This document shows positions 35,101-42,841 of a stretch of DNA of 64,000 nt, piece by piece (within the stretch, counting starts at the first letter, position 1; every line of letters begins with the position of its first letter). Origin of the DNA: Saprospiraceae bacterium. Lineage in GTDB: Bacteria; Bacteroidota; Bacteroidia; Chitinophagales; Saprospiraceae. The stretch covers positions 62,001 through 126,000 of the forward strand of contig JALHRR010000010.1 in NCBI GenBank assembly GCA_022841345.1, in the 5' to 3' direction. The notes beneath the pieces are model-generated. The model was not told the DNA's origin and did not search any database. It saw only the letters and a program-made list of their open reading frames with translations. The position numbers were made by a program, and so were the translations under genes.

Positions 35101-35503
35101 CCTTTTCGAAGAGCGCTTCCGGATAGGTGACCATGATTTCTCCTTTGCTGAGGCCGGAAGTCATATGATTAATTGCCTCTGTGCGCTGGAGGACATTGGT
35201 ATTGTTTAATTCATCAAAAACGGCAGGTTTTTTAAATGAATCCGGAAGAAACCAGACCGGCCTGTTGATCAGAATACTTTCAAGGTTATTTTGCACATAA
35301 GCAGCTTGTTCCTTATCATTTGCAATATAAATATGATAAGCAGGATGGGCTTTGAAAAGAGCTGAAAGAATGAAAGTATCCTGCGCGCCTACTGTGCCAT
35401 TTACCTGTGCCCTTAACAAGTTATCATTTTGCAACAATTCCTGAATTTCCTGAAGTGGTTTACTATTCCGGAAAGCATCCAATATATGATCTAAAGTCTC
35501 CAA
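32120..35503 (-). CDS. mfd: Transcription-repair coupling factor Mfd
   Basis: The protein is 1127 aa, normal for the family. In order: a UvrB-like N-terminal region with DFVYEPGQFSIRGGIVDIYSFG, an RNA-polymerase-interacting (CarD-like) domain starting LQPGDFVTHIDHGVGRYSGL, then the RecG-like translocase motor. The motor has Walker A GDVGFGKTEVA, the Walker B motif as DEEQ (LLIIDEEQKFGV), TATPIPRTL, and motif VI LRGRVGRSNRKAF. The C-terminal TRCF domain follows. It displaces RNA polymerase stalled at DNA lesions and recruits UvrA. It is a single gene in its own orientation block; the rhodanese gene ends 166 bp upstream. Confidence 0.98.
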   Translation of the reverse strand: METLDHILDAFRNSKPLQEIQELLQNDNLLRAQVNGTVGAQDTFILSALFKAHPAYHIYIANDKEQAAYVQNNLESILINRPVWFLPDSFKKPAVFDELNNTNVLQRTEAINHMTSGLSKGEIMVTYPEALFEKVVSPEVLNESRIEIATGEILDLNFLIEILVEYGFERTDFVYEPGQFSIRGGIVDIYSFGNEWPYRVEMFDETVETIRLFDPMDQLSKRNIARVLIVPNINTKFSRDQKVSLFKVLPSNTTIWIQDYDFILDRLQFCFDSASQYADQLSLVEDEVLKEILRDRVFVTPGELHNEMSDFSIIQMNKSASSIPVKNTVTFRGKPQPTFNKQFNLLIEDLRLNDKRGYKNFIFTDNARQVERFYSIFEDLNADISWKPVMISIHQGFIDEDIKIACYTDHQIFQRYHTFRLRKRFSRELAMNLKLLRELQPGDFVTHIDHGVGRYSGLEKLDINGQIQEAVRLVYQNNDLLYVGINSLHKISKYVGKEGTEPKLHKLGSDAWKTLKSRTKKKVKDIAAELIKLYAKRRASKGFAFSPDGYLQNELEASFIYEDTPDQLKSTNDTKDDMMKPYPMDRLICGDVGFGKTEVAIRAAFKAVVDGKQVAVLVPTTILALQHFKTFNDRLKEFGVRVDYVNRFRSLAEKKATFEFAKEGKVDILIGTHAILNKELQFKDLGLLIIDEEQKFGVAAKERLRHFKINVDTLTLTATPIPRTLQFSLMAARDLSIMRTPPPNRQPIQTEVRVFNDDIVRDSIYFEVNRGGQVFFVHNRVKSLAEMAAMITKICPDVSVVTVHGQMDPKALETTLVDFIEGKYDVLVCTNIIETGLDIPNVNTIIISNAHQFGLSDLHQLRGRVGRSNRKAFCYLFSPPLSVLTQEARKRLKTLEEFTELGSGFNIAMRDMDIRGAGNLLGGEQSGFISDVGYDTYQKILEEAIQELKQTEYKDLFREELEKDRKYVTNIQIDTDNEMHIPNLYVTSIQERLSLYSELDGIETEEGITAFAEKLEDRFGPLPAQVLALFEGLRLRWIARKMAFERVILKNRKLACYFVNNPQSPFFESEYFNQLMSFFATDGQKLGITLKNNNKILYLVKDGVRNIEQARNFLEMVHARLEELALS

Positions 35504-35669
35504 AGAGCCGGGAATTAGTGCTTAAAAATTATGAAAATCCTGTGCCGAATGATCAAAAAGTGTAATGATGAAAAAATGAAATCATTGATAGAAACCAATC
35601 AAATGCTTATATGTTCTCGAGGAGATGATGTAAGAAGATATTCAAAAATGAGCAAGTTACAAATTTGAA

Positions 35670-35990
35670 TCAGCGATTAATATTACTTGTCTGACTTTGA
35701 AATTCATTCCAGGCAAGAATGCCACCTTTCAAAGAAAACACCTGAGAAAATCCCATAGTACGCATGACATCGCAGGCTGCTAAGCTACGTTTTCCGCTTC
35801 TGCAATGAACAACAATATAATCATTTTTATAAGCATCCAATTCGGGAAGTCTGTCCAGCAGAGTAGCCAGAGGGATTAATTTTCCACCCATGTTTGTTTC
35901 CTCGTATTCATGAGGCTCGCGAACATCAATTATCAAACAGTCGGGATATTCTTCTAAATGAGATTTTAATTCTGCGACTTCAATTTCCAT
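35670..35990 (-). CDS. Rhodanese-like sulfurtransferase domain protein
   Basis: This is a 106-aa single-domain rhodanese. It has CLIIDVREPHEYEE at the N-terminus and the active-site loop VVHCRSGKRS, with the catalytic cysteine about residue 63. The closing motif is LKGGILAWN. It has no signal peptide, so it is cytoplasmic, and it probably handles persulfide sulfur; the substrate is unknown. It starts 15 bp after the T9SS cargo gene stop and is the last gene of the ddl-PASTA-cargo operon. Confidence 0.9.
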   Translation of the reverse strand: MEIEVAELKSHLEEYPDCLIIDVREPHEYEETNMGGKLIPLATLLDRLPELDAYKNDYIVVHCRSGKRSLAACDVMRTMGFSQVFSLKGGILAWNEFQSQTSNINR

Positions 35991-36005
35991 TTTGCCTTTT
36001 TTTAA

Positions 36006-38210
36006 TTAGCGCAAAAGTAATAATTTACCCTGACCTAGCATCTGTTGGAATGAATCACGAACTACAATGAGATATAAACCCGGATATTCTGATTTAAGAT
36101 TCTGAAAATCCAATAATGGTTCTTTATGAACTAATTGCCCAAGCGTGTTATAAATTTCTACGAATGTTTCGTCGGGGATCCACTCATCTGAAGGAACAAC
36201 TCTGAAAGTTCCGGTTGTGGGATTCGGGTAAAACTGCAAGGTCTGTTTCCTGGGGTCTAGCTCTTCTGTGGAGGTAATTAACTGGCTGTAGGAAGGTCTG
36301 ATCATCACAGATCCATCAATTCTGTTTGACTCCTCACTCAGAGGTTTCCAGTCTCCTCCTGCACTGAAGAAGATATAATCCACTCCATGCGGAGTATTGC
36401 GATCATAGCCGACCGGAATATCATTAGTTGCAATTGTCACTTGCTGCCACCCAATGTAGAAGTCACCGGCCGGAATAAACAAAGGAACGAATTCACCGGT
36501 ATTGTCATCAATGAGTGGGTAGGAAGTGAACCCCTGAAGCGTGTCAAAAACCCTGTCCGGATATCTTGGCTTCAGGAAAACTCCTGTATAATCCGCCTCA
36601 GGTTTCAGAGATCCAATCCAAACTTTTATGTTGAATAATTGATTGGAAACATCTTCATTTATATGGGGAAAATGGATCTGTACCGCCTGAAGGAAATCAT
36701 CGGATTTTGCATTAAATTTGACTGCCAGCTGAGCTAAGTTTCCCGGATTGCTGTGTACACTTATTGCAATTTCTGCAGAGCCATCGTCATATGCAAAATA
36801 GTCCTTAACAACCGTTTCTCTGCTCACTTCATTATTACCCAAAACCCTGAGATCATTTTCCTGATTAAAACTTGCTTTATAAGTAGTTCTTATGATCATA
36901 CTATCATTGGAAATCTCGCTGATATTTAAGAGTCGGTTGATCCAGGTCTCCGATCTTGTTGGATTGACAAAGTGGTATAAACCGGGTTGTAAATCCCGTT
37001 GATTTTGAGGCACAATCGGTGGTAATTCAAGAAGGCGAAGATCATCTACAATAGTAAAATCCCGATAGACCTCCTCCAGCACAAAAAAGCTCTCATTCTC
37101 ACTCAACAGGGAGTTATGAAGATTTCGGATTGAAATGTACTGGAATGGGTTCAGATAACTTTGTTCATTGAACTTGAGCTGATTGATTGGTATAGCTGAA
37201 TAAGGAAAAAATATGCTTTCAGGGGTCTCTGTAAAAGCAACATCAAGGTTGTGTTCGTCCGGCATAAAACCCTCTGTAATCCTGATATAATCAAGATGCC
37301 AAAGCTCCCGAACTCCGGTTCTGGAATTTATATTTGAAAACCTAAATTGAAAAGCGGGATGAAGATACTCCTGAGTCAAGCGAACTGAACGAAATGTAAA
37401 AGCAGGAGAAGTATCCTGAGGAACGGTGCCTGAAATACCGGGATAATTTGTTACCAGTTTCCATTCGCCTGACGCATTTAAAAATTCCAGTCTCAAAACG
37501 TCCTCTGCACGCGGGCGCAAACCAAATCCTTTGGGCTGGATGAAAAAACTCAGATAGACATCATCATCCTGATTATAATCCTGTAAATCAAAGAATGCAG
37601 AAGTCAGTTCATCTGCAATTCCTTTAGCTCCTCCATAAGGGGATCCGCTGGCATCCAGGCCATCGAAAGTCGCAACACCAATGGTAGGCGGATTATATCC
37701 TAAAGTGTTATTCACATAAACACTGTTATTCATCCATCTGGACTCATCCGGATAAACACCTCCTCCTGAGAAATCTTCCAGAAATGGTATACTGAGAGGT
37801 GTGCGAACCCGCACAAATACATCATATGTTTCACAATCTCCATTTTCATTACACAGTTCGATGCAAACTTTATCTTTCTCTAAAAGAGTAACCACATTTG
37901 CCTGGAAATTAATACAAGCGCCATTAAAAGTCATCTCTCCCCATAGCAAAGTACCACAAGCGAGATTATTGACTGTTACTACTGCTTTACCATTTATCAA
38001 TTGGTTGCTGAAACAAAGTTCCTTATCCTTGCCGGAGGGTACATCCAGATAGATAGCATTGTTTGAATTTCTGGAAAAATCATTTGAAGAATGTTGCAAA
38101 AAATGTCTTTCGAGTGGTCTGTTGTTATCTACTTCAGTCCATCGAACCTGCGCATTTAAGCTAAAAATCAGAGAAAAAATCAGAGCAAGAAATATAGTAA
38201 ACCGAATCAT
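36006..38210 (-). CDS. Secreted T9SS cargo protein of unknown function
   Basis: The protein is 734 aa with signal peptide FTIFLALIFSLIFSLNAQ. A middle beta-rich part includes FSGGGVYPDESRWMNNSVYV and a segment typical of secreted Bacteroidota proteins with MAM- or jelly-roll-like folds (YLSFFIQPKGFG, RPRAEDVLRLEF). A second part starts with DYFAYDDGSAEIAI. The C-terminal sorting domain (~655-734) has LQFYPNPTTGTFRV, FVEIYNTLGQLVHKE and YPGLYLIVV. The specific function is not recognised. It lies 60 bp after the PASTA gene, so it is likely co-transcribed with cell-wall genes. Confidence 0.9.
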   Translation of the reverse strand: MIRFTIFLALIFSLIFSLNAQVRWTEVDNNRPLERHFLQHSSNDFSRNSNNAIYLDVPSGKDKELCFSNQLINGKAVVTVNNLACGTLLWGEMTFNGACINFQANVVTLLEKDKVCIELCNENGDCETYDVFVRVRTPLSIPFLEDFSGGGVYPDESRWMNNSVYVNNTLGYNPPTIGVATFDGLDASGSPYGGAKGIADELTSAFFDLQDYNQDDDVYLSFFIQPKGFGLRPRAEDVLRLEFLNASGEWKLVTNYPGISGTVPQDTSPAFTFRSVRLTQEYLHPAFQFRFSNINSRTGVRELWHLDYIRITEGFMPDEHNLDVAFTETPESIFFPYSAIPINQLKFNEQSYLNPFQYISIRNLHNSLLSENESFFVLEEVYRDFTIVDDLRLLELPPIVPQNQRDLQPGLYHFVNPTRSETWINRLLNISEISNDSMIIRTTYKASFNQENDLRVLGNNEVSRETVVKDYFAYDDGSAEIAISVHSNPGNLAQLAVKFNAKSDDFLQAVQIHFPHINEDVSNQLFNIKVWIGSLKPEADYTGVFLKPRYPDRVFDTLQGFTSYPLIDDNTGEFVPLFIPAGDFYIGWQQVTIATNDIPVGYDRNTPHGVDYIFFSAGGDWKPLSEESNRIDGSVMIRPSYSQLITSTEELDPRKQTLQFYPNPTTGTFRVVPSDEWIPDETFVEIYNTLGQLVHKEPLLDFQNLKSEYPGLYLIVVRDSFQQMLGQGKLLLLR

Positions 38211-38270
38211 ATAATAACTTTTGGATACCTCAATGAACGAGAATTTGGGGGGCTTGTTGCATTGTTAAAT

Positions 38271-39125
38271 TTATTCATCATTTTCCTCATTGTCCTGTAC
38301 TTCCTCTTCTTCCACACAGAAATCGGGTTTAGCAGATTTCAAAGTTAATAAAATCGTGTCTCCCATCACAATTTTGCTGTCGGGACTGAAGGCCGGGGTT
38401 TGTGCATGCACAAATGACTCAAACTTATTGTCTCCATCCTGCAGATCATCCTTGATATTCAGATTAAGAGATCTTGCCAGGAATAATGCTTCACTGTAAG
38501 ATTTGCAAACCATATTGGGAATACTCAACTGTGCGCCGGTAGATTTGGATAATACGAATTCAAGAACTGCTCCTTTTTCAATCATTACGTCCGTTTTTCT
38601 TTCTTTGGCTGAGACTATGGTGTCACCATTGTATAAGACTGCCAGTATATAATCCTCCGGACCGGCATCAAACTGATAGTCTACAATTTTACTGGAAAGT
38701 TCAAATCCATTCTGCAATTCCCGGGACTTGCGATCATAGCTTTTGCCGTACAAAACAGGTAACCTGCTGGAAGGAATTTCATCAGGTTTTGATTTTGTGA
38801 CGGTAACATAAATGGTTCTTTTTCTCTTAACGAGAGAGCCGGCAACAGGAGTTTGGCTTAAGATAATTCCTCCATTTTTACCCACGATAAATATAGAGTC
38901 TACGACAGCCATTCTAAAACTTTCATCTTCAGCTTCTTCCATAGCAATATCCAAAAACTGTCCTGTGTAATCGGGTAATGCTCTCTTTTCTCCATGGTGA
39001 GTAAAAATTCGGAGCAGAAAAATTACAACAAGAAAAAATCCAAGAAGTGCAGCCAGCATATAGCCGAGTTGCTTAAGAATATATTGATTTCGTTCTACAA
39101 ATGACTGAAAAGCGGAGCTTGCCAT
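38271..39125 (-). CDS. PASTA-domain membrane protein
   Basis: The protein is 284 aa. It has a short cytoplasmic N-terminus, one transmembrane helix (~21-41, LGYMLAALLGFFLVVIFLL) and an extracytoplasmic part with three PASTA-like units: LPDYTGQFLDIAMEEAEDES (~53), LPVLYGKSYDRKSRELQ (~122) and IPNMVCKSYSEALFLARSLN (~205). An acidic tail (VEEEEVQDNEENDE) closes it. PASTA domains usually bind peptidoglycan stem peptides or beta-lactam-like groups. The gene starts 5 bp after the D-Ala-D-Ala ligase fusion, so a role linked to cell-wall synthesis is likely. Confidence 0.92.
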   Translation of the reverse strand: MASSAFQSFVERNQYILKQLGYMLAALLGFFLVVIFLLRIFTHHGEKRALPDYTGQFLDIAMEEAEDESFRMAVVDSIFIVGKNGGIILSQTPVAGSLVKRKRTIYVTVTKSKPDEIPSSRLPVLYGKSYDRKSRELQNGFELSSKIVDYQFDAGPEDYILAVLYNGDTIVSAKERKTDVMIEKGAVLEFVLSKSTGAQLSIPNMVCKSYSEALFLARSLNLNIKDDLQDGDNKFESFVHAQTPAFSPDSKIVMGDTILLTLKSAKPDFCVEEEEVQDNEENDE

Positions 39126-39130
39126 AGGGG

Positions 39131-41827
39131 TCAGATTTTCATTGAGTTTTTCAAACTGTTGCGTTTAAATCCGTAGTCCAGAATACTGTCAATGAATTCA
39201 TAGGGCTGATATCCATTGATGGCACTTTGATGGAAAATACAGGTTGCAGGAGTCATTCCCGGAAGAGAATTTACTTCTATTATAATTGTTTCAACTCTTG
39301 CATCATCGTAGATACGTACAAAAGCATCTATTCTGCAGTAGCCTTCCACCCGGAGTATTTTTGCAGCTGACTCCAGGGTATCTCTGACTTGCTGAGAAAT
39401 CTTTTTAAATTCTTCAGGATCTTTGGAGAACCTGGCGGGAGTAATATTTTGACCTTCTCCTGCCAGAAATTTTTCTTCCAGACTCAAAATTTCTCCTCCT
39501 GCAAGTGCTTCAGATGGTTCGAAAATTTCAAATTTTATTTCTCCATTTTCCATATGAGTCAGCATGCCACCGGTGACTTCCAGAAAGTGTTTTGCATCAC
39601 CTTTTTGAATCAGCGTTTCAAGCAAAACAACATTTTTCTGTGGGAATTCCTCTTTGGGCATCAACTGGATTTTCTTTCTGCTTTCAGCATCCAGATCAAA
39701 CGTATCCCGATAAATGGCTTTCAAATAATCTATTAAAACTTGCTGATTCTTAATCACTTTCACAGCTGAACTGCAGCCATCATCGACCGGTTTTGCTATG
39801 AAGGGATAGCTAAATCTTTGCTCAATTTCAGCAATTACTGCCTCTTGATTTTGTTCAAAAAGTGACTTTTCTACAAGCATCTGATCGGCCACAATAAAGC
39901 CATTTCTTCTTAGTGTCTGCAGTGTTTCGTACTTGTTGATTGTAATGGACGAAGAACTCACTCCGGAGCCATTGTAGGGTAAGCCAAGTCTCTCCAGGTG
40001 TTCCTGCACAGCGCCATCTTCACCCGGACGACCGTGAAGCGCGATAAATGCCCCATCGGCCATTTGTCCCAACTCTTCGTATGAAAGCTGTTGTGGTTCA
40101 AATATAACGTCTGCTGATGCAAATTTTTGAATAATTTCCTGACATTCATCTCTGATTTCAGCTATCAATGAATGTTGTTTGAAATGTTTGATTTTATTGC
40201 GGATATCATCTGCATTGTCTTTCAGAAGCAGATTGACTGGGAGTTTATAGAGTTCATGATTCCCTTCAGATCCTGTCAGGAAAATTGGAACCGGTTCATA
40301 CTTGCCGGATGAAGCCAGTTTTTCATAAATATTGCGGCCACTTTCCAGAGAAATATGTCTTTCGAAAGAGTAGCCACCGAGGATAACAGCTATTTTTTTC
40401 TTTTCATTTTGCAAGTCTGAATGAAGGCGATTCAGCTTTTCATCAAGCTCCGTTAAAAGGCTCAAATAAAGTGGATACTCATTGGCATCTCTGATTCTCT
40501 CATCCAATGATGTGCGGACAATAAAGGTCAAAAACTGAGAGGGATTTAAACCGATTTCAGCAGCCTGATGGAAGAAAAAAGAAGAAGGAAGCATCCCTGA
40601 GGTGGTATTAGGATCATTCAGAAATATATTTCCTTCAGCAGTTATAAAGCCATCAATTCTGGCATAAGTTCTGAATTCAAGGAAGTAAAAAAGCCGCTCA
40701 GTTTCTTTGCGAATTCTTTCAATATCGGCATTGGGCAGATCGATGGGAGTCTCTTTTCTGGACAATCCGGGAAGATATTTGGAGCGGTAATCAAATACTT
40801 CAGATCCTTTGATAATTTCAGTTGGAGGTAGTGCTACTGCAGATCCGTCCGGATGTCTGATAACGATGCAGGAAAATTCTTTTCCTTTGATGAAGCCTTC
40901 CAGAACTACTTTATTTTCTGAGTGGTGACTTTCGAGATATATCCTATCATCTCCCAATTTTTGAGCCCATTGCTCAAGCCATTCGAGGAGATCTGCCGGA
41001 TGGAAAAATGTTTGTTCATTAATATTCAATGGAAATCCAACTCCATCGCGAATATCTGTCCAGAGTTTTAATTGTTGAATCCTTTGTTCATAATTAAATT
41101 TTTGCCAATCACTTCTTTGAAGAGGCATTCTAAAAAACGCTTTGTCCACCGCATTTACAAATGCATCAAAGTCTCCAGGATTGTGCAAAATTGCGACCCC
41201 AATTGATGATCCCTGATTAGCAGGACGAATCACTAAAGGAAATCCAATTTCCGAATTGGACATTTCCCACCATTGTTTTGGATCAGAGGATTTCCAGGCA
41301 TTTCTGGGTATCAGAACAATTGGAGGCGAATCAAATCCACCGGCTTTCATGAGTTTTTTCTGAACAGCTTTGTCCATTCCGATGGCACTTGCCAAAATTC
41401 CACTTCCTGTATAAGGAATTCCCATACTCTCGAGCAAGCCCTGAATCTGACCATCCTCCCCAAAAGTCCCGTGTAAGGCCAGAAATGCAAAATCTATTAA
41501 TTCCGGTAAATCACTCCAGGACAGCTTTTTACCGACACTTTCAATGGCGGCATTATAGTCTTCATTTTCAGATTGAAACAAGCTTTCAATATAGATTTGA
41601 AACCCATTTGGATCCGGCCGCAAACTTTGTACGGGCGGATAAAAATCCCTGATGGTACCTTTGTAAATATAGGCCCAATCCAGCAAAATTGGTTGCAATA
41701 AGCTATCGACAAATATGGGGACAGGTTCAAAAAGAGTCTTATCGAGATTGTCAAAAACAGTTCTGCCTCCGGCGAAAGAAATTTCCCTCTCCCTTGAAGG
41801 ACCTCCAAACAGAATTCCTACTTTCAT
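39131..41827 (-). CDS. Tandem fusion of two D-alanine-D-alanine ligase modules
   Basis: The protein is 898 aa; a single Ddl is ~300-360 aa. The N-terminal module starts KVGILFGGPSREREISFAGG, with GMDKAVQKKLMKAGG and RPANQGSSIGVAI. Its metal-binding end reads RIDGF...LNDPNTTSGM, where the usual ExNTxPG is changed. The second module starts near residue 470 with IAVILGGYSFERHISLESG, has FIAKPVDDGCSSAVKV, and ends with RIDAF...IIEVNSLPGMTPAT, which keeps the canonical metal ligands. Ddl makes the D-Ala-D-Ala dipeptide for peptidoglycan. Module 2 looks active; module 1 may be altered or regulatory (inference). The PASTA protein gene follows after 5 bp. Confidence 0.92.
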   Translation of the reverse strand: MKVGILFGGPSREREISFAGGRTVFDNLDKTLFEPVPIFVDSLLQPILLDWAYIYKGTIRDFYPPVQSLRPDPNGFQIYIESLFQSENEDYNAAIESVGKKLSWSDLPELIDFAFLALHGTFGEDGQIQGLLESMGIPYTGSGILASAIGMDKAVQKKLMKAGGFDSPPIVLIPRNAWKSSDPKQWWEMSNSEIGFPLVIRPANQGSSIGVAILHNPGDFDAFVNAVDKAFFRMPLQRSDWQKFNYEQRIQQLKLWTDIRDGVGFPLNINEQTFFHPADLLEWLEQWAQKLGDDRIYLESHHSENKVVLEGFIKGKEFSCIVIRHPDGSAVALPPTEIIKGSEVFDYRSKYLPGLSRKETPIDLPNADIERIRKETERLFYFLEFRTYARIDGFITAEGNIFLNDPNTTSGMLPSSFFFHQAAEIGLNPSQFLTFIVRTSLDERIRDANEYPLYLSLLTELDEKLNRLHSDLQNEKKKIAVILGGYSFERHISLESGRNIYEKLASSGKYEPVPIFLTGSEGNHELYKLPVNLLLKDNADDIRNKIKHFKQHSLIAEIRDECQEIIQKFASADVIFEPQQLSYEELGQMADGAFIALHGRPGEDGAVQEHLERLGLPYNGSGVSSSSITINKYETLQTLRRNGFIVADQMLVEKSLFEQNQEAVIAEIEQRFSYPFIAKPVDDGCSSAVKVIKNQQVLIDYLKAIYRDTFDLDAESRKKIQLMPKEEFPQKNVVLLETLIQKGDAKHFLEVTGGMLTHMENGEIKFEIFEPSEALAGGEILSLEEKFLAGEGQNITPARFSKDPEEFKKISQQVRDTLESAAKILRVEGYCRIDAFVRIYDDARVETIIIEVNSLPGMTPATCIFHQSAINGYQPYEFIDSILDYGFKRNSLKNSMKI

Positions 41828-41883
41828 TCTAGTTTTCTATTCATGATACCGTATCCACATCCTGTGATCCGGCAGATAAGCTG

Positions 41884-41891
41884 CAAAATTA
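41884..41891 (-). promoter_or_regulatory. Possible -7 box (TAATTTTG) of the ddl-PASTA operon
   Basis: The complement of CAAAATTA fits TAnnTTTG, 57 nt upstream of the ATG at 41827. CAAA at 41907-41910 is at a suboptimal 15-nt spacing. Confidence 0.35.
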
Positions 41892-42064
41892 ATGTATTAT
41901 TCCTGTCAAAGCACTACAAACGAAAAATTGAGGGAGGAAATTTTGAATGTGAGAGAAGAGGTGGACTGAATGAGCTATTATTTAGCTTTTAATGACATTA
42001 TTATTAGCCATGTATTAAATGCTGCATATAATTGCGGAAGAGGTTAAATTGTTGCCTGAAACTT

Positions 42065-42841
42065 CTACTTCTTATATGATTTGCCCGGACATGGATTATA
42101 GGGAATACGCCAAACGGGTCTACCCGCCAGTGGGTCAGTATTGCTTTCAGGAACATGAAAAGTAGTTGAGGCTATCAATTCAGTGAGAGTGAAATAATTA
42201 CTGTCACAAATTTCAGCATGAGCCAGAATATACGTGTGATAGGCATCCTTAGGCTTATCAACAAATAATAAGCTATTGATTCCTATGATAAAATACAAAT
42301 CACTCCCCTGTATATAAAAATCTGAAAAAGTAAAATACACTTGGTGCCCCTGAGGAACGTGCTTGTATGAAGAATTGGAATCATGATCAATGCGATCAAA
42401 ACTTATACGTTGTATTGGGCAAAAAAATCGCAAAAATGGACTTATGCGAATGACTTCGTCATAATTTATCGAATCTTCATGGCGATTGTATAAGGGCAAT
42501 AATGTCGTGTCAGCTATTCCACTCCAGGCATATCTGATGGAAGATATTGGCATCTGATCTGTATAATATTCTACATATGAAATGAGGATTGGCATAGTAT
42601 TTACAACAGGGTCTATTAAAAGAGTATGGTGGATTGCATTATTGATTAAGTAATGAATATCTGTGGCAGAAATCTTTAACTTTTTCCCTTTTGAGGTAAA
42701 ATACGCACTTTGTTCTGATGTGATGCTGCAAGGTCCAGACTGAGCAAATGAAATTGAACCAAAGGATAAAAATATAATAATGCCGGCACCTAATATTTGT
42801 GCTAACTTATTAATTACAGGGAAGTAAACTTGAAGATACAT
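42065..42841 (-). CDS. Secreted protein of unknown function, overlapping its upstream neighbour
   Basis: The protein is 258 aa with signal peptide AQILGAGIIIFLSFGSISFAQ. The mature part begins SGPCSI and has no repeat, sorting domain or catalytic motif that I recognise; four cysteines lie in the mature chain. The start codon overlaps the 3' end of the HExxH lipoprotein gene by 32 bp. This suggests translational coupling and a joint role. Confidence 0.75.
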   Translation of the reverse strand: MYLQVYFPVINKLAQILGAGIIIFLSFGSISFAQSGPCSITSEQSAYFTSKGKKLKISATDIHYLINNAIHHTLLIDPVVNTMPILISYVEYYTDQMPISSIRYAWSGIADTTLLPLYNRHEDSINYDEVIRISPFLRFFCPIQRISFDRIDHDSNSSYKHVPQGHQVYFTFSDFYIQGSDLYFIIGINSLLFVDKPKDAYHTYILAHAEICDSNYFTLTELIASTTFHVPESNTDPLAGRPVWRIPYNPCPGKSYKK

